Assembly (NCBI RefSeq): GCF_001659605.2
Contig: NC_035175.2
Location: forward strand, 30,599,705-30,663,704
Source of the DNA: Manihot esculenta
Lineage: Eukaryota > Streptophyta > Magnoliopsida > Malpighiales > Euphorbiaceae
Reading direction: 5' to 3'
Length of the DNA: 64,000 nt
Positions within the stretch are counted from its first letter, which is position 1; every line of letters begins with the position of its first letter. The position numbers were made by a program, and so were the translations under genes. Below are positions 42,095 through 53,681 of the stretch, piece by piece. Below the pieces are notes generated by a model, which did no database searches, had not been told where the DNA came from, and saw nothing but the letters and a program-made list of their open reading frames with translations.

Positions 42095-45000
42095 ATGGGA
42101 GATACATCGGATTACCCCAGCTATAACCCTTATCACTCTCAGATGCCATACCCACCTTACTACCCATCATACTCACAGTACCCTATGTATCCAACCCCTC
42201 CCTACCATCCAAATCCAGCAAACCCTACCTCGGGGAATGTTGTACCTCCTCCACCCCCAGCAGAACCCACAGTTCCAGAAACCCACATACCTAAACCTAG
42301 CTCATCTGGAGGGAGCAAGGTGCAGATGACCGACTACATGAAGCTTGGTGCTCCTCAGTATGACAAAGGGGATGACCCGTTTGAGTACCTTGGAAGGGTC
42401 AAAATGATTACAGATGAGATAGAAGTGGACGATAGCAGAGCCATTCAGATGGCTGGGTTCACACTCAAATGCAAGAAGGCCCGTGAGTGGTTTAAAAATT
42501 ATGTGAACCCGAGGGTGGACAGCATGACCTGGGAGGAGTTTGCAAATGAGTTTGCTGGATGGGCTTTCCCTGATAGCTCCAGGGAATTGAAAATGATTGA
42601 GTTTGAACAGTTGAGGCAAACGGATGGGATGAGTGTGGAGGAGCTCACAGACAAGTTTTTGGAGCTGCTGCCGTTTGCAGGGCAAACCTTAGACACAGAT
42701 CAGAAGAAGGCAAGGAGGTATATCATGAAGCTTGATTCCAGGTATTCCTCCTTAATCCAGTCAGCAGAAAGGGAGAGCTTCCATGCCATAGTGGATATGG
42801 CCCGGAAAATGGAGGCTAGTGCAATCATCGAGGGGAAGGTTAAACAGTCAGTGGATCAGTCTTCAGCTTCTAAGACACCAAGCAGTGCAAAGTGGGACAG
42901 ATCCAAGTCCAAAAAGAGCAAGTTCTGGAACAAGATAAAATCTAGTCTGGGAATGGGAGGTGGCTCAAGTTCTGGTTCGGGCGGTCATGTCTGTATGAAG
43001 TGTGGTAGACCACACAAAGGAATTTGCCGGGCTGGGACAAACACATGCTTCAGATGTGGACAAGAGGGACACATGGTTCGGGAGTGTCCTAGAGCAGTTT
43101 CAGGGGCACAGTCTCAGCAGACGGGTTCTGGTAGTGCAGCCCAACCAGTAGCTCCAGCCATGACTCAGGCAAGTGGCAGAGGCAGAGGGAGAGGAGCAGC
43201 CTCTTCTTCAGGTTCCCGGGGTGAAGGTCCATCAGCTCCAGCACGGATCTTCACCATGACACAGCAGGAGGCGAACACATCTAACACTGTGGTGGCAGGT
43301 AATCTCATCATTGGCTGTTCTGATGTGTATGCATTAATGGACCCTGGTGCATCTCATTCTTTTGTGGCTCCGAGAGCAGTTGAGAGGTTGGGTTTGATGG
43401 TCTATGGGTTAGAGTGTCCTCTATGGGTCAGTGGACCTAAGTGTGACCCGTCAGTGGCAGAGTCAGTCTGCCGGTTTAGTCCAGTGTTTATAAAGGATAG
43501 ATGCCTGCCAGTCGACCTTGTGGTTCTAGATTTGACAGATTTTGATGTCATTCTAGGGATGGACTGGTTATCTACCCATGGTGCTACCTTGGACTGCAGG
43601 GACAAGGTAGTCAAGTTTAGATGTCAGGATGGGTCAGAGGTTATCTTCAGAGGAGACAGGGGGAGTACACCTAGAGGTTTGATATTTGCCCTACAGGCTC
43701 GTAGGTTGCTCAGGAGGGGTTGTCAGGGTTTTCTAACACATGTGAGAGAGATCAATAGTCAGGTCAAGGAGCCCGCCTCAGTGCCAGTAGTCAGAGAATT
43801 CTTAGATGTCTTCCCAAACGAGCTGCCAGGTTTACCACCTGCTAGGGAGATAGAGTTCGAAATTGAGTTGATGCCTGGAACTAGACCGATCTCTATCCCT
43901 CCCTACAGGATGGCACCCGCGGAATTGAAAGAGCTTAAGGAACAGTTACAAGAGTTGGTAGATAGAGGCTTCATCCGACCGAGTACCTCACCTTGGGGTG
44001 CTCCAGTGCTATTTGTGAAAAAGAAGGATGGATCCCTCAGACTTTGTATCGACTACAGGCAGTTGAACAAGGTCACTACCAAGAATAAGTACCCGTTGCC
44101 AAGGATCGACGATCTATTCGACCAGCTAGCAGGAGCAGGTTGTTTCTCCAAGATAGATATGAGATCGGGGTACCACCAGTTGAGGATAAGGGAAGAGGAT
44201 GTGCCGAAGACAGCCTTCAGGACCAGATATGGGCATTATGAGTTCCTTGTGATGCCGTTCGGTTTAACCAATGCCCCTGCAGCATTCATGGATCTCATGA
44301 ACAGAGTGTTTAGCCAGTACCTGGATCACTTTGTTATTGTCTTCATAGATGATATCTTAGTGTTCCAGGAATGCAGAGGAGTATGCCCATCATCTGAGGT
44401 TGGTTTTGCAGACCTTGAGGGAACATGGCTTGTATGCCAAGTTCTCCAAATGTGAGTTCTGGCTGAGGAGCATTTCATTCTTGGGGCATGTAGTGTCAGA
44501 AAATGGAATTGAGGTAGACCCCAAGAAAGTGGAAGCTGTAGCTAACTGGCCTAGACCCACCACAGTGACAGAGATCAAGAGCTTCTTGGGTTTAGCAGGT
44601 TACTACAGGAGGTTCGTTCAGGACTTCTCTAAAATTGCAGCTCCCATGACCAGACTAACTAAGAAGAACCAGAGGTTTGTGAGGACCGACCAGTGCGAAG
44701 AAAGCTTTGAGGAGCTCAAGAAGAGGTTGACTTCAGCACCAGTGTTAGCTCTGCCATCTAGTAATGAAGACTTCTCAGTCTATTGTGATGCGTCCCGTGT
44801 GGGACTGGGTTGTGTGCTAATGCAGAATGAAAGGGTGATTGCTTATGCTTCTAGGCAACTGAAGAAGCATGAGTTGAATTACCCTACGCATGACCTAGAA
44901 ATGGCAGCAGTAATCTTTGCACTCAAGATGTGGAGGCACTACCTTTATGGGGTTAAATGTGAGATCTTCACAGATCATAAGAGCCTACAGTACATCCTGA

Positions 45001-46282
45001 GTCAGAGAGATTTGAATTTGAGGCAGAGAAGATGGGTAGAACTGCTCAGTGACTATGATTATAAGATCCAGTACCATCCGGGTAAGGCGAACGTTGTGGC
45101 GGACGCCTTAAGCCGGAAATCACTTGGTAGTTTGTCCCATATTTCTGTAGAGAGGAGGCCAGTAGTGAGGGAGTTCTTCGAGCTCATGAATGAAGGTTTG
45201 CAGTTGGAGTTGTTTGGTACAGGTGCTTTGATTGCTCAGATGAGAGTGGCACCCGTGTTTCTAGAGCAGGTGGCTTAGAAACAGCATGAGGACCTAGAGT
45301 TAGTGAAGATTGCCAGGACTGTTCAGTCAGGCAAAGATAGTGAGTTCAGATTCGACAACAAGGGGATCCTCCGCTATGGGAGCAGACTTTGTGTACCAGA
45401 TGACATAGGGCTAAGAGGAGACATTATGAGGGAGGCTCATAATGCAAGATACAACGTTCACCCCGGAGCCTCCAAGATGTATCAAGATCTGAAGAAGGTT
45501 TATTGGTGGCCAGCTATGAAGAGAGAAGTGGCACAGTTTGTGTCAGCCTGCGAAGTGTGTCAGAGGGTGAAGCTGGAACATCAGAAGCCGGCTGGAATGC
45601 TTAACCCGCTACCTATTCCAGAGTGGAAATGGGAGAATATAGCTATGGACTTCGCAATGGGTTTACCGGCGACGTCTAACAGATTGGACTCCATATGGGT
45701 GATTGTGGACAGACTCACCAAATCTGCTCACTTCATCCCTGTCAGGAGTGGCTATTCTGTGGACAAGTTGGCGCAGGTGTATGTTGATGAGATCGTCAGG
45801 CTGCATGGGGTCCCTGTTTCAATAGTGTCCGATAGAGGACCCCAGTTCACCTCCAGGTTTTGGTGGAGTCTGCAAAATGCCATGGGTACCAGGTTGGATT
45901 TTAGCACTGCTTTCCATCCACAGATGGACGGACAGTCAGAGAGGACCATCCAGACAATAGAGGATATGCTCAGAATGTGTGTGCTGAACTTTGGCGGTTC
46001 TTGGAGGCAGCATCTACCTTTGGTGGAGTTTGCCTACAATAACAGCCATCATGCTAGCATAGGGATGGCCCCATATGAAGCTTTGTATGGAAGGAAGTGC
46101 AGATCACCCGTTTGCTGGGAAGAAGTTAGAGAAAAGGCCTTGGCAGGGCCTGAGCTAGTAGAGATTACCAGCAAGGTGGTACCCATAATCAGAGAAAGGA
46201 TCAAGACTACTTCGAGTAGGTAGAAGAGTTATGCAGATGTCCGCAGAAGACAAGTAGAGTTTCAGGAGGGGGAGTTGGTATT
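42095..46282 (+). pseudogene. gag-pol: Gag-Pol of element G up to the E insertion, N-terminally deleted
   Basis: The frame opens at an internal Met (MGDTSDYPS) that in C is about residue 120 of gag; leader, gag ATG and acceptor are deleted. The gag core, zinc regions ([21 protein letters not shown]), protease [10 protein letters not shown] with FIDD, RNase H and integrase are readable. Lesions: a 2-bp deletion near 44362 just after FIDD shifts the frame, a TAG at 45276-45278 replaces a Gln codon, and a TAG at 46221-46223 replaces another Gln codon. Integrase has HPQMDGQSERT (Met for Thr). E interrupts it in the codons for GELVLLK; the remainder is at 55861. Confidence 0.93.
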
Positions 46283-47666
46283 TGTAATACCCGGCTAGAA
46301 TCCGGCATCGGAATTCCTGTCGTCCGGTGGAATCCGGGGTGTCGGACTTCTAGAGGAGGGTAGGATTTATGTTTGACTAAGGGTATGATGTGTTTTACTG
46401 ATTTTTTTTATTAAGGTTTGAGTTGAAATGACCTAAGGCAGATGAGCCAAGTTCGGCCACCGAAGGTAAGTTCGGCCGCCGAAAGTGTTCAATGTTCGGC
46501 TTCCGAATTCAGGTTCGGCCCCCGAATGTTGCATGGTTTTGCATGCGCTTCGGCAGGCGAAGCTGAGTTGCTGAGCCAGCAGCTTTGTATCCCTTAGTCA
46601 GCATGTTGGACAGGTGTTATCACCAGCTCATGTCCAAAGGTTAGTCACGTCTCCCATGCTTTATGTGCTGTGTTTGGGCAGCTCATGCAGATAGTGCACA
46701 AGGTTTTGAATGTTTTGAAGCAAAAAGTTAAGTTTGTGAGAGTTTGAGAGTTTGAGGAGAGTTGGTTCGTTTTCCTTCGTTCAGAGTGTTCATCTTCTTG
46801 TTACAGGAGGTAAGTAATGCTCTTGAACCTGTTTATGTGTTTTCTGAAGGTTTTATGGAAGTTAAGGGAGAGAGATGCATGGTTAAGTGAGAAGTAGTGG
46901 TTTTGATGATTTATGCATGTATACATGATTCTGTGGTATGTTTGATTTGTTGTTTGGGGTTATTAGATAGGTTTGGACCCCTGTGATCATATACTTGAGT
47001 ATATGTGTGTTGCCTAGTGAAGTATGCATGTTTGGAGATGGTGAAGGGAAGGAGGAGCTTAGTTTGCCGTCGGGGCTGAGTTCTGGATGAACTCAGGTTC
47101 GGCAGCCGAAAGTTCATTCGGCCGCCGAACCTCTTGCATGGTGGCTTAGGCTGCCACAGCTTGCCCCCATGAGTTTTGCATGTTCGGCTCTGTTTGGGGA
47201 CTTCGGCCGCCGAAGGTGCCGCCGAAGGTGCTTGAGTTTCGTCTCTGGAGAGGACATTCGGCCGCCGAACCTGCCGCCGAAAGTGTTCTGTCCAGCCTTC
47301 TTTTGCATGCTTTGCATGAGGTTTAGAGTGAGTTTAAGGGGCATCTTGGGAAGTTGAATAGAGTTGGTCATAAGCTAGTTTGGTCCCTCATTTGAGTTTA
47401 TCTGTATCTGTACAGACCAGAGGAACCAGAGAGAGCAGCAGTGAGTACTGCTCCAGAGTTTTCAGAGCCTGCTCAGTCAGTCAGTCCAGTTAGCCAGAGG
47501 TGAGTGGAACTAAACTTAAATCTTTTAATTGGAACATGAACTGCTTTTAGCATCGGTCATGCATCATGAGTATACCATAGGTTGATTGCATTAGTATCCA
47601 CGAATATGTTGCATTGCACAGTTATCTGTTGATGTGAGTAAATGCTGAATGATCCAATAGTCACAG

Positions 47667-47872
47667 ACAGGAAGTCCAGGAGCCTTTGACTACGCCCTGG
47701 CAGGTATAGAGAAGTCCAGGAGCCTTTGACTACGCCCTGGCAGGTATAGCTAAGTCCAGGAGCCTTTGACTACGCCCTGGCAATGGTAAGTACAGAGGTG
47801 TTATATACACATATACATATATGACAGGAAGACCAGGTGCTCGATTCTACGCCCTGGCACAGAGTTACTGGG
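47667..47872 (+). repeat. Tandem hairpin units in the E 5' LTR
   Basis: Three nearly identical units (GTCCAGGAGCCTTTGACTAC, then GCCCTGGCA) plus a fourth diverged unit (GACCAGGTGC, then CTACGCCCTGGCAC). Arms CCAGG/CCTGG with a loop ending CTACGC. In the 3' LTR (about 55067-55262) the fourth unit has CCTAG in place of CCTGG. Confidence 0.8.
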
Positions 47873-48254
47873 ACTATGTGGTGACAGGTTTACTCTTGAT
47901 GTGGTTTATTTGTGTTATGACGCATTCCATGAGATCATGTTTTACTGAGATATTTTACTGTTCTACTCACTGGGCTATAGAGCTCATCCCACTCCCTTAA
48001 CCCCAGTTTTGCAGGTTCAGTTACAGGGACAGTTCGGCAGAGTACAGAAAGAGTAAAAGAGCTTGTAATAGAATAGAGTGGACATGTAAATTGTAAAGAG
48101 ATGTTATAGTTGTGTAATGTTAGAGTTGTGCTTGACTTAGTTGTATTGTGTTGTAAAGCTTTTGTTACATACATGATCTGTATATGTATCTATGTTTTAT
48201 AACCAGGCTTAACAGGTATGAGTTAACCCATCTAGAGCAAGCTCTAGTCAGGGG

Positions 48255-48303
48255 TACAGAGTACAGAGTACAGAGTACAGAGTACAGAGTACAGAGTACA
48301 GAG
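48255..48303 (+). repeat. Seven TACAGAG tandem units in the E 5' LTR
   Basis: Seven perfect 7-bp units; the 3' LTR has four (55654-55681). Since both LTRs are copied from one template at integration, the change arose during or after insertion, probably by slippage. Confidence 0.95.
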
Positions 48304-48485
48304 ATAGTGCATGCACAGGTTAAGCCTTGGTTCAGCAAAGAGTTTTATTTTCACAGAAAATGTATGATCATGTATGAGTTTTACAGGTACACGGAGAGTA
48401 TAGCAGGCTTGCTACGGGTTCTGGCGGCCTTAAGCCGACCTAAATCCTAGCGCCGGTGACGGTCCATTTTGGGGTCGTTACAGAT

Positions 48486-48498
48486 TGGTATCAGAGCC
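48486..48498 (+). promoter_or_regulatory. Primer binding site of element E
   Basis: TGGTATCAGAGCC, complementary to initiator tRNA-Met, three bases after the LTR. Confidence 0.9.
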
Positions 48499-48696
48499 CT
48501 AGGTTCACATGATCGGACCTATAGAGACAGTGTTGGGCTCATAGAGAGTGGTCAAGCACAATAGGAAATCATGTCCACTAGGATAGGGTTTTGCGTCCTA
48601 TCTGTGATATGCCATGAGTTATGCATGTGCCTTATTGTTATGTGTTTTTTTATGTGCTAAAGTGCTATGTTATGTGTTGTTTTCCAGAGAGTAAAG

Positions 48697-51600
48697 ATGA
48701 GAGGAACTCGTCGATCAGCTCGATTGACTGGAGTCCCACCAGAAAGTGAGAGACCAGCTGCTCGTCCTCCTGCATTGCCAAGGGCAAGGTCTCAGAGATC
48801 TAGCAGGAAAGGTATGTCAATAGACCCTAGAAGGTCTGTCGACGAGAGCAGAAGAGGAACAGTGAAGGGAGGAAGATCAGAGGAAAGGATGGAAGCTATG
48901 GAGATGGATCAGTCTAGAGATGACAGCATGGGTATAGGCAGTTTTGAGGAAGGTATGGGAGAGTCGCAGGGAGGTGCGCAGACCTCAGGTTTTGGTTATC
49001 CAGAGTATCCGATGGAAGGTATGTCGGAGTACTCCAGTTTTGTCCCATATCCTCCTTACATGCCATATATGCCTTATCCTCCGTACTATCCACCATATCC
49101 TATGTATCCATCTTCCCCTACCCATCCAAGTGCAGCACACCCAGAGCCAAATGAACTCGTACCACCACCAGAACCAGTAGCCCCTGTTGTTGACAGACAT
49201 CAACCTAGCTCATCTGGAGGTAAGGTACACATGACGGAGTACTTGAAATTGGATGCTCCTAAATACAACACGGGAGATGATCCATTTGATTACCTCAGAG
49301 CAGTTAGGATGATAACCAGTGAGTTGGGAGCTGATGATAGTAGAGCCATTGAGATGGCAGGTTTCACATTAAAATGCAAGAAAGCCAGAGAATGGTTTAA
49401 GAACTATGTGGAACCTAGAATGGACAGCATGTCATGGGGAGAGTTTGCCAATGAGTTTGCAGGGTGGGCTTTTCCTGACAGTTCTCGGGAGATGAAAATA
49501 ATAGAGTTCGAACAGTTGCGCCAAACAGACGAGATGAGTGTTGATGAATTTACAGATAAGTTCCTAGATTTGCTTCAGTATGTGGGTCAAGCCTATGATA
49601 CTGATCAGAAGAAGGCAAGGAGATATACTATGCGATTGCATCCCAGGTATGCTTCCTTGATTCTTCCAGCAGAAAAGGAGAGTTTCCACACCATAGTGGA
49701 CGCAGCCAGGAAAATGGAAGCTAGTGCCAATATTCAGAAACAATCAAAGGCACAGGCTTCGGGTTCTAAGGCCCCCAGTGTAGGCACTTCAGGCAGCAAA
49801 AGATGGGATAGAACAAAAGGAACAAAGAGTAAGTTCTGGAATAAAGTCAAGTCAGGTCTGGGAATAGGTAGTGGCTCTAGCTCTGGCACAGCTCCAGTCT
49901 GCAGACGATGCGGAAAACCACATGGCGGAGTTTGTCGGTTGGGATCTACAGTTTGTTTTCGATGTGGACAGGAAGGGCATATTGCTCGGGATTGTCCGCA
50001 GGTGACTTTTGCACCATCCCAGCAGATGAGTTCAGGCAGTGTGGTACAGCCAGTTGCTCAGCCAGCAGCTCCAGTCATGCCTCAGAGTAGTGGCAGAGGT
50101 AGAGGGAGAGGGGCAGCCTCTACTTCAGCAGCAGGTTCCCGAGGTGGAAATCCGGTAGCCCCAGCACGGATTTTCATAGTGACACAGGAGGAGGCTAACA
50201 CGTCGAACACAGTGGTGTCAGGTAATCTCATCATTGGGTGTTCAGATGTGTATGCTTTGATGGACCCCGGTGCTTCTCATTCCTTTATTGCTTCGAGAGC
50301 CATAGAGAGATTGGGTTTGATCAGTTCTGAGTTAGAGTATCCTCTCTGGGTCAGTGGACCTAAATGTGACCCATCAGTGGCAGTGTCAGTCTGTCATTTC
50401 AGTCCAGTGTTTATAGAGGGTAGATACCTTCCAGCTGACCTTGTGGTTCTAGATTTGACAGATTTTGATGTCATTCTAGGGATGGATTGGTTATCTACAT
50501 ATAGTGCTACTTTGGACTGTAGAGAGAAGATAGTGAGTCTCAGAGACCAGGATGGGTCAGAGTGTGTCTTCAGAGGAGACAGGAGAGGTACACCCAGAGG
50601 TATGATTTCAGCCCTTCAGGCTCGTCGTTTGCTTAGGAGGGGTTGTCAGGGGTTTCTAGCTCATGTGAGAGAGCTAGACAGTCAGGTGAGGGAACCAGCC
50701 ACAGTCCCAGTAGTCCGAGAGTTTCTCGATGTGTTCCCAGACGATTTACCAGGACTCCCACCTGATAGGGAGATAGGGTTTGAAATTGAATTGCTGCCAG
50801 GTACTAGACCTATCTCTATTCCTCCCTACAGGATGGCGCCAGCAGAGTTAAAAGAGTTGAAAGAACAGTTGCAGGACTTGGTAGATAAGGGTTTCATTCG
50901 CCCTAGTACCTCACCTTGGGGTGCTCCAGTGCTTTTTGTCAGAAAGAAGGATGGATCCCTTAGACTTTGTATCGACTACAGGTAGTTGAACAAGGTCACT
51001 ATCAAGAATAGATATCCGCTACCTCGGATTGATGATCTCTTTGACCAGCTAGCTGGAGCAGGTTGTTTTTCGAAAATAGATCTGAGATCTGGGTATCATC
51101 AGTTGAGAGTCAGAGAGGCAGATGTGCCTAAGACAGCATTCAGAACTAGATATGGGCATTATGAGTTCTTAGTGATGCCGTTCGGGTTGACTAATGCCCC
51201 TGCAGCATTCATGGATCTCATGAACAGAGTTTTCAGTGAGTTTCTGGATCACTTTGTCATTGTTTTCATCGATGATATTTTAGTGTATTCCAGAGATGCA
51301 GAGGAGCATGCCCAGCATTTGCGGATAGTTCTGCAGACACTGAGAGAGCATGGTTTGTATGCCAAGTTCTCGAAGTGTGAGTTTTGGTTGAGGAGCATTG
51401 CCTTCTTGGGACACGTGGTATCAGCAGAGGGTATTGAGGTAGACCCCAAGAAGACAGAGGCTGTAGCTAACTGGCCCAGACCCACGACAGTGACTGAGAT
51501 TAAAAGCTTTCTGGGACTGGCAGGTTACTACAGGAGGTTCGTTCAGAACTTCTCAAAGATAGCAGCTCCTATGACCAAACTAACTCAGAAAAACCAGAAG

Positions 51601-53607
51601 TTTGTCTGGTCAGACCAGTGTGAAGAGAGCTTTGAGGAGCTCAAGCGGCGATTGACAACAGCACCAGTGTTAGCTCTGCCTGTGAGTCATGAGGATTTCA
51701 CAGTGTTCTGTGATGCATCTCGAGTGGGATTGGGTTGTGTATTGATGCAGAGTGAGAGGGTGATAGCTTATGCTTCGAGACAGTTGAAGAAGCACGAGTT
51801 GAATTACCCTACCCATGACCTCGAGATGGCAGCAGTTATCTTTGCACTTAAGATGTGGCGGCATTACCTCTACGGGGTTAAATGCGAGATCTTCACTGAT
51901 CACAAGAGTTTACAGTACATCTTGAGGCAGAGAGAGTTGAATTTAAGACAGAGGAGATGGGTAGAATTGCTCAGTGATTATGATTATAAGATCCAGTATC
52001 ATCCGGGTAAGGCGAATATTGTGGCAGACGCCCTCAGCCGGAAGTCACTAGGCAGTTTATCCCATATAACAGCAGAGCGGAGACCCATAGTGATGGAGCT
52101 TTATAAGCTCTTCGAAGAGGGGTTACAGTTAGAGTTGTCTGGTACAGGTGCGTTGATAGCACAGATGAGAGTGACACCTGTATTTCTGGAGCAGATAGCT
52201 CAGAGACAGCATGAGGACCCTGCGTTGATGAAGATTGCCAGGACTGTTCAATCAGGCAACAGTGCAGAGTTCAGATTTGACAGCAAAGGGATCCTTCGTT
52301 ATGGGAGTCGACTTTGTGTACCAGATAGGGGCAGTGTGAAGGAAGACATTATGAGGGAAGCTCATCACGCGAGGTATCGTGTTCACCCAGGAGCCACCAA
52401 GATGTACCAGGATCTCAAAAGGATCTATTGGTGGCCAGCCATGAAGAAAGAAGTGGCGCAATTTGTGACAGCCTGTGAGGTTTGTCAGAGGGTGAAATTA
52501 GAGCATCAGAAACCAGCAGGAATGCTTAACCCATTACCGATTCCAGAGTGGAAATGGGAGAACATAGCCATGGATTTTGTAGTGGGTTTACCAGCAGCGC
52601 CCAACAGGATAGACTCTATCTGGGTGATTGTGGACAGACTTACAAAATCTGCTCATTTTCTTCCAGTTCGGAGTAACTATTCTGTGGATAAGTTGGCACA
52701 AGTCTATCTGGATGAGATAGTGAGATTGCATGGGGTTCCAGTGTCGATAGTTTCAGACAGAGGACCTCAGTTTACTTCCAGATTTTGGCGAAGTCTGCAG
52801 AGTGCGATGGGCACGAGATTAGAGTTTAGTACTGCTTTCCACCCACAGACTGATGGACAATCAGAGAGGACCATCCAGACCATAGAGGATATGCTTCGAC
52901 TGTGTGTGTTAGACTTTGGCGGTTCTTGGAGGCAGCATCTACCTTTGGTGGAGTTTGCCTACAATAACAGCTATCATGCTAGCATTGGGATGGCTCCTTA
53001 TGAAGCTTTGTATGGGAGGAAGTGCAGATCCCCTGTTTGTTGGGAAGAGATAGGAGAGAAGGCTCTTGCAGGGCCAGAGTTAGTGGAGATTACTAGTCGC
53101 GTAGTGCCAGTGATCAGAGATAGAATCAAGACAGCGCAGAGTAGACAGAAAAGTTATGCAGACGTTCGCAGGAAACAGTTAGAATTCCAAGAGGGTAGTA
53201 TGGTATTGCTGAAAGTGTCTCCAATGAAAGGAGTGGTTCGTTTTGGGAAGAAGGGTAAGTTAGCTCCACGATACATTGGACCCTTTGAGATTTTGCAGAG
53301 GATCGGAAATGTGTCGTATAAGCTAGATTTACCGACTTCTATGGAGAGGATTCACCCGGTATTTCATGTTTCTATGCTACGGCAGTTTGTGTCAGATCCG
53401 AATCAGGTTCTGAGTGAGCCTGAGGTGGAGATTCATACAGATCTCACCTATATAGAGCAGCCAGTGCGGATTCTGGACACACAGATCAGACAGCTAAGGA
53501 ACAAGGGGATTCCGATGGTGAAAGTTCTATGGAACCACCATAATCTAGACGAGTGCACCTGGGAGACGCGGGAGTCTATGCTCCAGCAGTATCCATATTT
53601 GTTTTGA
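48697..53607 (+). pseudogene. gag-pol: Gag-Pol of element E, full length with one in-frame TAG in RT
   Basis: One frame of 1636 codons from [10 protein letters not shown] to QQYPYLF, broken only by TAG at 50983-50985 (codon 763) where sister elements have CAG (DYRQLNKV). Domains in order: Pro/Tyr-rich linker, gag core, [12 protein letters not shown] and [14 protein letters not shown], protease [14 protein letters not shown] (near 51270), RNase H ([13 protein letters not shown]), integrase ([36 protein letters not shown]) and chromodomain ([18 protein letters not shown]). The ATG lies ten bases after an acceptor-like TTTTCCAG. Without the stop it would look coding-competent. A truncated gag-protease with part of RT would be made from the copy as it is. 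Confidence 0.95.
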
Positions 53608-53647
53608 GGTTAGTTTCCTCCAGTTTATGTGTTATTTGTTTTCGAAT

Positions 53648-53681
53648 CATTCGAGGACGAATGTGTTTAAGGGGGGGAGAA
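53648..53681 (+). promoter_or_regulatory. Short inverted repeat and polypurine tract of element E
   Basis: CATTCG-AGGA-CGAATG (53648-53663), a shorter form of the C and B inverted repeat, then AAGGGGGGGAGAA next to the 3' LTR. Confidence 0.88.

Larger units (their letters stand above)
46283..48482 (+). repeat. 5' LTR of element E
   Basis: TGTAATACC start, GTTACA end. No clear TATA box: the site aligned to TATAAAAG in C reads TTTGTATCCC (near 46583). Motifs lie at about 46451-46535 and 47097-47285, donor-like sites at 46810 and 47500, the CACGAATATG box near 47599, hairpins at 47667-47872 and TACAGAG repeats at 48255-48303. Confidence 0.95.

Noticed and set aside
50983..50985. Suppressible stop as a gag-pol readthrough site in E
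   Set aside because: The TAG is inside RT rather than between gag and pol, and the following bases do not match the known readthrough context of type CARYYA.
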